Part shown: positions 40,179 through 53,145 of the stretch, one piece after another
Layout of the letters: each line of letters starts with the position of its first letter
How positions within the stretch are numbered: the stretch's first letter is position 1
Assembly (NCBI GenBank): GCA_963082975.1
Contig: OY720345.1
Location: forward strand, 75,175,034 to 75,239,033
Source: Labia minor
Lineage: Eukaryota > Arthropoda > Insecta > Dermaptera > Spongiphoridae
Direction of reading: 5' to 3'
Length of the DNA stretch: 64,000 nucleotides
Program-made: the position numbers and the translations under genes
The notes under the pieces: generated by a model
The model's database searches: none
Told to the model about the DNA's origin: nothing
Seen by the model: only the letters and a program-made list of their open reading frames with translations

Positions 40179-43100
40179 TCAAATTAATATTTTTGAATAA
40201 TTTATATTCTAACATTTAATCTATTGTTTTATATTTATTATTAAGAATAATGATATACTTTGTGTTAATTTTTTATATCTTAGATGACTATAAAATAAAA
40301 TATTTTAGAAAATATTAATTTTTAATTTTTAGAAATTTTATTTCAAAATAGAAATTATTTTAAACATCTTTTCCTTATTGTTCAACAATATATAATAATA
40401 TAGATAACTAATAAAAGAAGAAAAAATATAAAGAATAAAAGAAGGAGTTGTTATTTAAAAATAAAACAAATTTTAATTTTTAAAAATATTTTCTATAAAA
40501 TCAATAAAATAATTTACCTTTTAATCAGTATATTTAAATTATGTGAGAATTCCATAAAATTATATAACCAAGAGTTTTATTTTTGTAAGAAAATTTTGTT
40601 TTTTATTTTGCAATAATTTTTTTATTTAATTATCAAATTAATTAATACTTTTGATATGTCAATTAATATAAATTTGATTATTTTTTTTATTTTCGGATAT
40701 TGCACTTATATAATGTTGTGGCACTAACTTATAATTTTAATATAAACATTCTATTGTGTATGTAAATTAATTTATTAAATAACTTAAATTGCAAATAAGG
40801 CAACAACTTAGTCATAATCAATAAAATTTAAAACTAATAACCATCTATTTTTTAATTTAATTTTAAATTACAAGATGGTACGGTCGATTCGTTGATTCAA
40901 CTGTGCTATCAACTCCCGAGATTCAATCCTGGATACAAACTAATAATTTTTCGACTAATTTTTACCACTTGTAATTTTATTCGTTATTAAATTTGTGTGT
41001 GTATAGGCTAAAAATGGCATTCATTTTATAAAAAATACTTGCTTATTATTCCAATATTAAGACTTTTATTTAATACTCATTTATAAATTTATAAATTTAA
41101 AAAAAAAATATTATATAAAACAATTTTTAAATATAATTAAATTTTTCCGATTAAATTCATTAAGAAATTCTTCTCTGAATATGAAATTATTTTAGAATGG
41201 AGTTGTGTGGCATACGAATCGGTCGATAAGGTCAAGACCCAACTGGGCACGAACCTTTGGACACGATTCACTAATTCATCCACCTTTACAATTGGTCCAG
41301 CAGATATTATAGTATATACAATAGGTTATTAATAACCCGAAATTCACTCAAGTGATTTACGAGACATAACTTATAGAATAGTTCAACAATTAACTCGGGA
41401 ATAATATTTATCGATCTAATCTGTTCTCTCATATCAAATATTTTATAATGCTCACTCGTATAATTGATTCAAATTACAGACCAAGTTAAAAATATGATAT
41501 TTTTTAAATTGACTTATTTCTATAAATAGCTATATTTATTTAAAAATTGAACTAAATATTTATGGTATTATAAAAGTAATGAATTTAAGAATCGTGAGAA
41601 GTTTCCATTGAATCAAGTTCTAACTATAATAATTCATAACTCAGTTATACTTAAGCAGCAATGATTTATACGTTTATTAAATTAGATTACCAGCTTTTTG
41701 TTCAAAGAAAAAAAATTACATTTATCAAATTGTTCATTTAAGATAATATTAAAAAAAAAATAAACACATACTTAATTATTTTAATTTAAATTTATTTTTT
41801 CTCATATAACAATTGCATATTTTTATAATATTCAACTAATTTAATTATATATTTTTCTATTTAATAACGAATAGTTACTGACTACGTTTAATCACTCTCA
41901 TTAAATAATAAATATTATAATACAAAACATTCTAGTTTAGATTTGAAAAAAAATTAAGTTTATATATTTGATAAATAACATTTTCCAAAATATAAAATTG
42001 TCTATTCTTTAATATTATTCAGAAGAATAAAATTTATAAAAATTTTAATTGACATAATTCAATTAACAAATGATGAATGCCATTATTTTTTCTCTTAATC
42101 TTAATTTTTTAAATTAAAAATTAACTAATTTAAAAAAAAAAATTGAAAAATTTAAAATATTACTAAAAAAAAAAACACTTGAAAATTTAAAAGGAATTAT
42201 TTTATTTATATTAAATTAACATATTTGTGTGTGTTGACTTGAAATATTTTTGATTTTCAGATTTTAATCTTATATCTAAAGAAGACTACATACATGGACG
42301 GAAATAGAATGTAGAAAATATTTACAAAATATGCAAAGTGTGATATATAATCAATACAATAAAATACATTTTCAAAAATAGTTTTGAATTTCTTTAAATA
42401 TGATGTGATTATGTGAAATATTTTTTTTTATACATAAATACAGAAGAGTAACAATAAAAACAAGTTTTGAGGGTGAAGATATTAAAACATTTTCTATATT
42501 TCTTAAATATAAAAACTTTTTTATACTTTTCATTAAAATTTGAAAAAAATTTCTACTGAGAGGGGGAGAGACTGAAGAATATTTAAGAAGATTCAATTTT
42601 ACACTTATTTCTTCAGGCAAGTTATTCTATAGTTTTAAAAATCTGTAATGGTTGATTTAATTTTTAAAGTAAACTATTTTGTACAAACCAAGAATCTAGA
42701 AAAATTAAAATTTAGATTAAATGAATGAATCTCCCCCACTAATAAATAAGATACCTTTATTTTAACATAAACAGCGTCCATATAGGCAATTCAAAACAAC
42801 TATTAATTATATATTTATATATATTTTTATATATATAGATATATAGATATATATATACAACAAATTAAAAAAAAGAATAATAAGTATAAGATAAACATAA
42901 TCAATTAACATACAATAAATAATAACAAGAACATATAGAGATACCCAAATACTGGCCATTGTTAACATATACAAGGTATCTGAAATATACAAAGATTTAA
43001 AAATTTGTATATATTTTCAAGTCTTGAATAATAAGTGACCACTTAAATTAAAAGTATATTTACATAATATTTTGGTAACTAGATAATTAAATGAGAAGTA

Positions 43101-43341
43101 TTGAATATCTTTGAATCTGCTAGATAACAATAACAATAAATAATACCATTATTATTATAATAATATAAATAATACCATTATACAATTATTTCACCCTCTC
43201 ATTTGATATGAAATGAAATTTCAATAGTATTTATTATTTATTCTCAATAATTTTTTTTATTTTATTATTATTTTTTTTTTAATTACACTTCTTTTAATTG
43301 TTTTTAATATGTGGACTAAATAAAAATTGATTAACTACATT
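40179..43341. other. Convergent intergenic region
   Basis: Holds the 3' UTR of IntS7 (AATAAA-like signals from about 40290), AT-rich spacer, a tRNA-like block (listed separately), an unclassified block at about 41200-41330, TA runs near 42820-42860 and, at the right end, the presumed 3' UTR of the knirps-family gene. Small frames at 42372-42620 and 42807-42992 look non-coding. Confidence 0.45.
40868..40945 (+). repeat. tRNA-like block, possible SINE head
   Basis: GATGGTACGGTCGATTCG ... TCCCGAGATTCAATCCTGG resembles the A-box/B-box layout of tRNA-derived SINEs (B-box-like GATTCAATCC). Pairing is too poor for a functional tRNA. Confidence 0.35.
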
Positions 43342-46300
43342 TTATGCTCTTGTTGTTAAATCAATAGGAGTTGTCCTAACTTTGGGAACTTGAACACAAC
43401 CCTCATCAGCTGAAGAAATATCTTCATCAACTGTTATGTCTTCATCTAAATCTTCATCTCTGTCTGTGCCTTCATCGCCACTCATATTTTGTATTTTTTT
43501 ACAGGATTCTTCAGAGGATATATTTGTCTGTGATGTTCTTTTCATTGATAAATCAATCGGATTATCTTGAATAATCTCAGGTGAAGGTGTTCGACTTGTA
43601 CAGGAAACATCGTCTCGTTCTTCCTGACTTGTAGAAGGTGATCTTTGAGATTGAAGGATTGCATCGAGATAAAATCGTTTATTGAACATATCTGCAGGAT
43701 CTCTTGGAGAGTTATTTTTGTTGTTATTGATATTGTTAATATTGGTAGGATATCGGGGTTGTTTGAGAAAAGTGGGAGACACGGTAGGCTTTGTGGGAGG
43801 TGGAGGATAAAGATAACCAGTGGGGAATAGGAACGAATTAGGCATCTGCGCATGCTGTGGGAATGCAGCCAATGCTGGAAATCCCTGTGGAAACATTGGG
43901 AAATGTGAAAAAGGAATTGGAAAAGTAATATCTCTTGGTGGCTGTGGTTCACTGGAGGAGACGGTCTTAAATAATCCTCGACTCGCCAATCTTGCATCAC
44001 TCACTTCAACCGATGAATCGGAATTATGTGATTCAGGAGATGAAATTGAAGGAGAGGTGGAATTTTTATAATCATCTAATCCTAGCATCATGAGATCCTC
44101 TTTGGTTGTTCTGCCAAGTGCTTGCTGTTGAGAAAATGCGACGGCCAATTGCAATGAAGCATGATGGTGGTTAAGTCCCGTAAGGGCTGGTTGTGTTGGC
44201 GGTGGTGTCTTCTGTCTTTGCATTTGTTGATGTTGATTAGCAGCAGCAGCAGCTTGCTGTTGCTGTTCCTGAAGGAGACAATGAATTTTGAACCAGTTGC
44301 TGCGCCGTCCATATCGCGATCCACTTTTAGACATCCCCACGAGGAGGCACTTGCGAAGTCGACATGCTTTACAAGATGTCCGGTTCTTCTTGTTAATAAC
44401 GCACTCCCCGTTGTTCTTGCACTCAGAAATTGAACTTAAGTTGTTGTACGATCTTCCAAAAAACGACTGAAAAAGAAAAAAAAAAAGTAAAATTAATAAA
44501 CAAATTTGAATATTCATACTATCTATCATGTTTTATAATAAAGTGATGAAAAAAATCAGACACCCCCTCCCCAAGATATTTTAAACTGATATTTCCATTA
44601 TAATAGTGTCTTCCGAAAATTAAAATGCATAAAAACGGAGTGGTTAATTAGCATAACTTAGATTAAGTGAGGTCGGTCGTTTGATGTTTCTCAACTGTAG
44701 AGGATGCGTCGCAGGTTGCGCGTAGAATGGTGTTTGAGCGATGGTGTAACTTCGTCATTGCATTGTTTTCTAATTTACCTTTAAATCGGCCACTGGTTCA
44801 GGGTTAAATAACCATTAAGATTAATAGACCGGAAGCTTTACACATCGACCGCCCTCTTAGCATCGCGTGCTGTAATCATTTCCCTTTGTTTTATAAGAGA
44901 TCTGATAATTGAAAATTTTAATTTCCACTTTCCCTCTCAAGATTTTAAACCTCCCTTGAAATAAATAAAATATCTGATCTTATATACTTTTAAAATTTAA
45001 AAAAAAAAAATAATTATCTTACTTTATAATTAGAAAAAAAATGTATTTACGAATTTTGAATCAACAATTCTTTTTGAGTTAATTACAAAAAAATATTTAA
45101 TCGAAAAAGACCATTGAGGTGTCCAGAGTCCAGAAGTTCTGAGCAAGGAGGGATTTGTACTCTAATTTTTCAAGAAAAGCTTTGAATTTTAAAACTAAAT
45201 AATCTCAACAACTATAAACTCCATTTTATCACTTTATTAATTAAAATTAAACATAGTATTAAATATAAAATGGATTAATTATATAAAGTTATAGCTAAAT
45301 AAAAATTTAATAGATTTAATTAATTAATCTTAACTTTAGTTTACATCATAATTGATTTATTTCATCACCATCCAAAAGAAGTAAATAAATAAAAAAAAAG
45401 ATAATTATAAGTTTCAATTTTTAATTCTTAAGTGAATTTTATACCTCTATAGTTATGAAATAAATCTTCATTTATAGTAGAAATATACCAATGAACAAAT
45501 GATTGCAAAATATTCACAAATCATAACAATTTAATCATTACATGTCTAAATACGAGTAATATGTTATCTATATATATATATAATTAATTATTTTAATTTA
45601 AAATTATAATAATTATAAATTGATATTTAAATGTTATTCATTATTTTTTTTTATATCCTTTTTTAAATAATTATATTAAAAAATAAATTTAATAAATGTT
45701 TAATATTTAAAATATAAATTATCTTATTTCTCAATGATTGATAAAGTGCGATTCTTTTGATTTATTTATTTTTAATTTTACAGGTTCAATGGTATTAGCT
45801 AATTGATCTTGTAAGTATGGAATATTAGCGTTCCGCCCCAATAAATGGTTTCCATATATCAAATTTTATAATAGGATAGTTTGAAAATAAAATAAATAAA
45901 CCAACTCTAATTTTTAGTTTAATTTTAGATATAAATTAATTATAAATAAATAATAAATATAACACGATTGATTTGTAATATTTATAAAAACTTTAAAGAA
46001 AAATTTGTTCAGCAAAATGAACCAATTTTGAAATTATATTCAAATAAAGATCATAATTTATATTTTGTATTTCAAGTTACAATTGAAGGTTTAAATTAAA
46101 TAGAATAAGTAACTATATTTATTAGTAAAATATAAAATTTTCCTTGTGAAATGATAAAGAAAAAAACAATAAAAAAATAAAAAGTAGACTTTGTTGAGCA
46201 AGCCAACTATTGTCTTTATCTATTTCATGTCAGTGACCAAGGTCTTAGGGTGGACATGAATTTCGATCAGGTACTTGGTACGCGAAACGAATGTTTCTGA

Positions 46301-49300
46301 TATGTGCTAATATAAGTAGATGCGTAACCCACCGCATCGAGAACACCACTCTATTGAACATTTAATATTCATAATTTTTATTCATTTTAAAAAAATGAAA
46401 CATGAAATAACAATTTTTTTTATTAAATATGTGGTTTATACTTAATACAAATAATTAAGAAACTAAACTTGAATTTGCAAATTTTTTTTTTAAACAAATT
46501 GAATATTAAAATCTTCGCAAAATGATCAACATTACCGAAAAATCTTTTGCTTTTTTTTTTTATTCTCTTTATATTGATTTTCAATTGTCTTCAAATTAAA
46601 GATGTTTATAAGTGACAGGTAATAAAAAACTCTTTGAAAAAGAAAAGGGAAAAAAAGCAAGAGGTATTTTTTAAGAAACTTGGTGGAAACATCAATTCGT
46701 CTCACCTGAATAGACAAAATGAAATATTTTCTTTGTCCATTCGCGAAGCTCATACATTTAATTTTGGCATTTTTTAAAGTGATGAGGGTGTGTAATGTAA
46801 TGGACAGGTGTAAGAGTTAATAAAAAACAAAAAAAAACCTATTAAGGTAATTTATTTGGAAATTATTTAAAATTACCTTAAAAAACCCTTTAAAATTAAT
46901 ATTTATTACAATATTTTTACTGGTATAGAAATTAAGATGATTTATGTCATAGCAAAATTATCATATTTACAAATGCCTTAGAAAATGGACAAAATAAAAT
47001 ACATGATTTGTCAACAAATTAGGATACAAATTGGTCTAATTTAAAAAATAAGCTGGAGTGTCTCCACTCGACTATCTCGCAATTTGAATTGAATTAAATA
47101 ACATAATATATTATATTTAAATTAAATTTAATTAATTATAAATTATAAATAATAAATATTAAACCAGCGCATGTTTGGCTTTTTATTGATGGCACCATCG
47201 CACGTGTTGGCGCGTGAGATTTTCAGTGTTAAAAAATTAATTCTGGTACTTTCAACGATTCAATCAAGCTGAAATTCTATATATAGCAGTTTTATACAAT
47301 TATTAATCATGTGAAAAATTATCAAACATATATCTTTATTTTTACGGTCACTTTAGAGGAAAAAAAATCAAAACGTTGTAAGTAATGACCCTCTTCCGGA
47401 TGAGCTACATTTCTCAAAAGTTGATAGAAAACTATGAATTTTGAATAATGTCCATGTACCAAATTTCATCATTCTAGCTCAAACCGTTTTTGCGCAATCT
47501 TGTCTACATTTATACACACACACATACACACACACACACACACAGACATTTTTCTCAACCTTAGTGAAAATGATTCAGGAACCTTCAAAACGTATAAAAA
47601 CATCAAAATCTAAACATCGAAAATTTTCGTGATCGCAATACTATCTCTTACGAGATAGTAAAAAACGAATAAATAAAGTTTTTTAAAAAGTAAATAAATT
47701 ATCAATTAAAAAATAAATAAAATTCTTTAATGATATTTAATAATAATTAGAAGAAAATATAAAAACCGAAAAAAAAATATTGTAATGATTTGGCTAAATC
47801 TTCTATTCTATTGAATATAATTTTGATGAAGAAATTTTGAATTTGATATTATGATTAAATTAAATTGATGTAAGCGTTTAATTTTATTAAATACAATTAT
47901 TATTATTATTACATTATTATAATATTATTCTAAATAGTTATAAATAAATATTTTAATATTTTATAATATAATTGTTTTCTTAATCATATTATATTTATAT
48001 GTTCAAAAGTTTAGATACATTTTATATTTTAAATATTTATCAAAAATAATTATATTATATATAAAAAAATTTATGGTTTAAAATTTTGAATTTATAAAAA
48101 ATTTTCTTAATAATTATAAACGATACCTCAAAACTATTTAAGTAGTTAAAAAAATATCAAAACGTTTAAATTCATAAATTTGTACTTAAATGTGTTTATG
48201 TTGTAAATCAATTAATAATGTCAATATTTAATTAAAAATTCATACACATAAATTATAAAATATGTTCTGATGGTTAGCCAAAATGGAAATTGAAAAAATA
48301 AATACTAAGCAATCAAATATAAAAATGTCTTCTTTGTAATGTTTTTTTTTTAAAATTAAATAAAATTTCTAAGATGAACGTGCATGATATATAATGCAGA
48401 TAAAATAAATATACTAAGGTAAAAAAAAAAACATTTGACTTTACTATAAATAATAATTAATTGTCATTCTATTTATTTTTTTAAGATATAAAACAAATTA
48501 ACAAAAAAAAAAAATCTAATGATTTTAACTTTCTCAATTGTATTGTATATACATTTATCATTAAATAATCATAGTTTTTCTTCATCATACTCCATCCATA
48601 TTTATTTATATTCTACCTTACTGAATCGAAATGGTTATTATTTGTTTTTATTTATAATTTATTTTAGATTCAAGAATTAATCATAGAATTATATGAAATA
48701 TAACATTTTTATTATAAATAAAAATCAAAATATTCATTAAATTTTGAAATATTATATATTTTGTTTGAATAAATTCTAAATATCAGATGGATTAATTAAG
48801 ATTAAGGAAAATTTATTTTTATATTATTATTACTATTATTATTATAGATACATATTTATAAATAAGATCTGAATTGTAGAGGTTAAATCATTTTAAGGGT
48901 TACTAAGAAGATTAAATCTTTTTAACCTTTTAACCTGAGAATGATAACCTGTTCTGTTTTATGAATATTTTTCAAACCAATTATTATTTGCTCAGGAAAT
49001 CCATGACCTATTGAAGCAAAATCCATTATTTGATATAGAGAAGGGAATAAGATAGTCAGGTAAAAGAATCAATAGAACAATTAGATTAAAAAAAATTGTT
49101 GAATGAGTGTTTTTATAGGAGAGACTTTAATGCACGATAATAATTTTTTCATATTATCATTAGGGATACAACTAATTCGTTTTTCTCAATTTTTTATTAC
49201 ATTTTAATTGCTTTGTTTTAATTTATTTTTCTAATAGGAAATTCAATTTCAATTAAAATCTGATTGATTTCAAGCCATCTCATTTAAACCTGCCAATGAC

Positions 49301-52300
49301 ACAAATATAACGGTTCTTAAGCACGCAAGTTAATTGACCGAATATGGCTGAAAAAATATAAACACTACAAGTACAAAGTTGCTCAAGGCAAAATTACAAA
49401 TTGAATCAAACTAGACGACCCGTAACGATGCATTTCTCAAGGGGAGTGAATCAAATGATCACACGAGACTATCTTCGATCCATACGGATTATTTATTTAT
49501 TTTTATTTTTTTGGGCATATAAACCACTTCCAAGATACAGGAAAGGACATATTTGATAGTTGAATAATACTAAAAGTGAAATTCCTGTTACGTTTTTATT
49601 TAATAAGAAATAAAAAAAAATAGTTTCAAGATTTTGAAAACCCATTGAACTATATTAAAACTCTGGTAGATTCACGGTTGGCGAACTATTTGTGGTCGCG
49701 CGCGCGAACGGGTGTCGCAAAAATAATAAACTCATTGCATAATACTTCGCCTTTGTTATTGTCCATTTTCCTTTTGGAAGCATTCTTGCGTGCAATACGA
49801 GGTCCACTTATCGTAGGGCCATCCATAAATTAAACCATTTCCTTAGAAAAGGAAAAAAACAAAAATTGAAATTGAATGAAAAAATTATTTTTTTTTCTTT
49901 ATTATCACAGACATCTTTGTGAAATAAACGACCTTAAACTATATATAATTAGTAATTTTTGTTAAAGTAAACATGTTCTAATTTTTTTTTTTCTTTTAGA
50001 TCAAAAAATAATTAATATTCCAAAAGAAATTCAATCTATGTAAAATGGATCTAGAGTATTTTTTTTTTAAAGAAATTATAAAAATCAATTTTAAAATTAT
50101 TCTATAATCGACAAAAATTTAATAATTTATCATTAGAATTTTAATAATTTTATTGTTGTTAATTATTAACATTATTTTTTCAGTTGAAATGAACAAATTA
50201 AAAATAATTGAAATGAATCGAAATCATAGAACTTTCCAGGAAAAGTATTTGTGAAAAATTTTATAATAGACAATTCAGCATGGAAATTATCGAAATTTTT
50301 AATATCTTTAAAAAAAAAGAAAGTAAAAGAAAAATTTCAATCAAGTTTTTATTTTATCTTCATCTTCGTAGGTAAATACATTTTTTTTAAATATACCTAT
50401 AATTATCAAAATAAAAGAAAATCGTGAAATTTTGTGTATATGATATTCGAGAGTTTTATTTATTTAACAATGAAGATTTGGAATTAAGAGATTTATTTAA
50501 GAATATGTTTAATTTAAAATATAAAAAAAAACAAAAAATGAAAATTAATTTATATATTTTATTAAATGCGTTTTAACTAAATCGATTGAAATTTCAATTG
50601 AGATTTAACAAATAAAATAATTATATTATTTAAATATAAAATTATAAAGAGGAAGAAAAATTGCTTATCTCAAGATGATGAGAAGTAGATATTTATTAAT
50701 TGAAGGTTTAATTTATTCTATTAAATAATGAAATGAAATTATATTTCAATGAAATAGCTTAAGAAACTTACTCTAAAATTATATATAAAATGTGAAAGAG
50801 TAAAAAGAAACTAAAATGATAAAAAATTATAATAAAAAATATAATTTCTCTTTATTAAATATTAAAATGCAAAAAAAAAAAAAATATAAATATTTTATAG
50901 TAAAATTTTTGTAAATATCTATTTTTAGTCAAATTTACATATTCTTCAAATATAATATATACTTGTTGAAATATAATAAATAATTTGATTTCTCTGTAAA
51001 ATGTTATCGTGTTTTATTTTTTTTATAATATTTAATATATATTTTTATTAAACATCTTTTTTAATTTAAACTTTTTACTTATTTTATAATATATATAAGT
51101 TATGACGTTAAAATGTGAATAACTTTTAGGAAGAGAGATATGAGATATGAGAGATGTGTATGGTTATTATTGGTGTAAACTATAATATAATATATGATTT
51201 ATTGAATTTGTATATTATTGAGTTATTTATAAGGACAAATAATATACAATTCTTTCAATTTCGGCGAATTTTTATTTCATGGTAGTTAAGCTCCATTTTT
51301 ACTAAATATATAATATGCATTATGTAATATGCAATTTGTCAAAAATATCCTTTGACAACGTAGCTTCTTTATATCAACATATTTAATACAATAAAATTAT
51401 TAAAAATGAATATTTATTATTATTATTATTATTATTATTAAAAAATAAATGTCTATTGATTTATTGTTCAAAAAATAAATAAATCATTTTTATTTATATA
51501 ATTTTTAATTCATTTTAATATAAATTGATTATCAAAAGTAAAAGGTGAATGAAAAGTGTATGGGAATCTTATTCGAGTTGGCGCCCGTTGCGCTTGAATT
51601 CTCGCGAGCGGTGCAGCCGCAATTGCCGCCTGCCAATCCTGGCTGCAGGCGCACCCGCTCGGCCGTTGCATTAAAGTCTCTCCCGTTCTAACCATTGGGT
51701 TCATTTCTACCAGAATCAAATTCATTGCTTGTTCGCAATGTGTTATATACTATTCAAGTATATAACACTTATAATGATTAAATAGCTGAATCTTTTTATT
51801 TTACATCACATCATTTTTAAATCAGTCATTTATTTTTATAACAACCTTGAAAATTTAACAAAAAATATTTACAATAATATACATTCATACTTATTAGGTG
51901 GGTTAAATATACTATTCATTTGTTCTTTATTTTTAATCATTATTATTAAATGAAAATTATTTCAGTCATCTTTTTCACCACTGTTTAATGAATTTTTTAA
52001 ATTTTATAAAGAATATTAATATATTCAACATATATATATATATAAATATATGACTATATTATAAAATAATTAATTATAACCGGTATTATATGAGATAATA
52101 TAATTTTTATTTATTAATTCTAAATATTAATATGTTTTGTTTACAAACCAATCTACTTTTCGCATACGAATGAATTCATTAATGAAAATCCAATAAAATG
52201 TAAATAAATATATAAATATAATAGGTATAAATTATAAACTAGATCACAAAATATAGAAATAAATAAAATAAATAATTTTTAATGCAAAGTATAATTTATT

Positions 52301-53145
52301 GAAAGGAATACGATTATATATATTTATTTTTTTGTTCTTTATTTTGTTTGCGAAATCACTCTAAACATGTTTAATTTATGCCGTATTTTATTAAATCAAT
52401 TTTATTTTATCATTGGATATGGTAGAAAATAATAATCTAGACTAAAGATGATAATGACAAAAATAACCAGGAAATTTTTTTTTCACGGACTTCTTTGGCG
52501 GCCGTTGAATTAATTGAATTAAATTAAATATCTCTCAATTGCATTTTCGATTTATTTGTTTTTAATTAAAAATATGTGGTATTTAATTTCCAACTTTACG
52601 ATAATATGTTTACTACATTGCACAATATTAATAAAAATATATTCTTCAATCAAAAATAAAAAATTAAAGATTAGATATACTCTTAAAACTTTCATTCTAG
52701 GCGAGTTAAATAAATATAATAAATAAAGAAACAATAAATATGAACTTTTGTTTTGATTTGTTTTGTTGTTTAATTAATTAAAAATGTTTTGAATTATAAT
52801 AAATAAATAATAAACAATATTAATATTTCTTTTTTTTTCTAAATATATAATATATATAATATAATATAATATTGATATTAGATAAAAAAAAAATGTATCA
52901 TCTATTTTCATATATTTGAAAATTCATAGAGATAAATATTAATTTAATAAAAATAATTGTTTACTTCATTTTGAAATTTTATTTTTTATTATTAAATTGA
53001 AATCAAAAATCAATATAAAAAAAAAAATAGGTTTTATTTTATAGAAAAAATTTATAAAAATACATACTTTGCATCCTTCACAGGTAAATGCTCCAAAATG
53101 AAAACCAGCAGCAGGTTCACCACAGACTTTACACTGTTGATTCAT
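43342..53145 (-). CDS. kni: Knirps-family nuclear receptor (NR0A)
   Basis: Coding exons 53145-53068 (26 codons) and 44466-43342 (374 codons plus stop), joined in phase 0 across an 8.6-kb intron; 400 aa. The DNA-binding domain starts [18 protein letters not shown]. Finger 1 uses Cys 5, 8, 22 and 25, the intron falls after EGCK, and finger 2 uses Cys 42, 48, 58 and 61. The knirps-type extension follows ([20 protein letters not shown], about 69-88), then Gln/Ala/His-rich and Pro-rich sequence. There is no ligand-binding domain, as in Knirps, Knirps-related and Eagle. PIDLSMK at 329-335 is a CtBP-recruiting motif, and a second PIDLT sits at the C-terminus. It is expected to be a nuclear, short-range transcriptional repressor in patterning. 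Which paralog is uncertain. Confidence 0.95.
44530..47049. other. First part of the knirps-family intron
   Basis: Mostly AT-rich. Two less AT-rich blocks stand out: about 44640-44890, with GGATGCGTCGCAGGTTGCGC, close upstream of exon 2; and about 46190-46360. Neither shows a frame or repeat ends. They could be enhancers or old repeats. The minus-strand frame at 46532-46753 is not supported. Confidence 0.4.
47050..47661 (+). repeat. Repeat family B, copy 2 (in knirps-family intron)
   Basis: AGCTGGAGTGTCTCCACTCG gives a perfect GGAG-TGT-CTCC hairpin. ACTATCTCGCAA (47071-47082) matches the complement of TTACGAGATAGT (47648-47659) at 11 of 12 positions. An A run follows. It is nearly identical to the copy at 19260-19859 over about 600 bp, differing by scattered substitutions and CA-tract length. 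The plus-strand frame at 47441-47632 lies inside the repeat. Confidence 0.85.
47662..49260. other. AT-rich intron sequence
   Basis: Low-complexity AT; no feature recognised. Confidence 0.5.
49261..49835. promoter_or_regulatory. Candidate intronic enhancer block
   Basis: From about 49270 to 49480 and again at 49660-49830 the sequence leaves the AT background (GTGGTCGCGCGCGCGAACGG; ATTCTTGCGTGCAATACGAG). It is non-coding in the knirps-family intron, with no repeat ends or duplicates in the window. AATAAACTCATTGCATAATA contains homeodomain/Caudal-like AT-rich sites. Enhancer function is an inference from position and composition only. Confidence 0.4.
49836..51550. other. AT-rich intron sequence
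   Basis: Low-complexity AT with homopolymer runs and an (ATT)n tract near 51416-51440. Nothing recognised. Confidence 0.5.
51555..51715. promoter_or_regulatory. GC-rich island in the knirps-family intron
   Basis: About 150 bp at roughly 60% GC in AT-rich DNA: GTTGGCGCCCGTTGCGCTTG, the palindrome CTCGCGAG, GCAGCCGCAATTGCCGCC and GGCTGCAGGCGCACCCGC. It is single copy here and lacks transposon ends. The minus-strand 71-aa frame over it has no recognisable family or splice support. An enhancer or conserved non-coding element is most likely. Confidence 0.45.
51716..53067. other. AT-rich intron sequence next to exon 1
   Basis: Low-complexity AT; TA runs near 52030 and 52845. The frame at 52552-52734 is unsupported. 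Confidence 0.5.

Noticed and set aside
43542-44470. Overlapping frames of 60-152 aa on both strands
   Set aside because: Shadows of the knirps-family second exon; the true frame is fixed by zinc finger 2 and the PIDLSMK motif.
51510-51725. 71-aa minus-strand frame in a GC-rich island
   Set aside because: No flanking splice sites matching the knirps-family exons and no recognisable domain; composition explains it.
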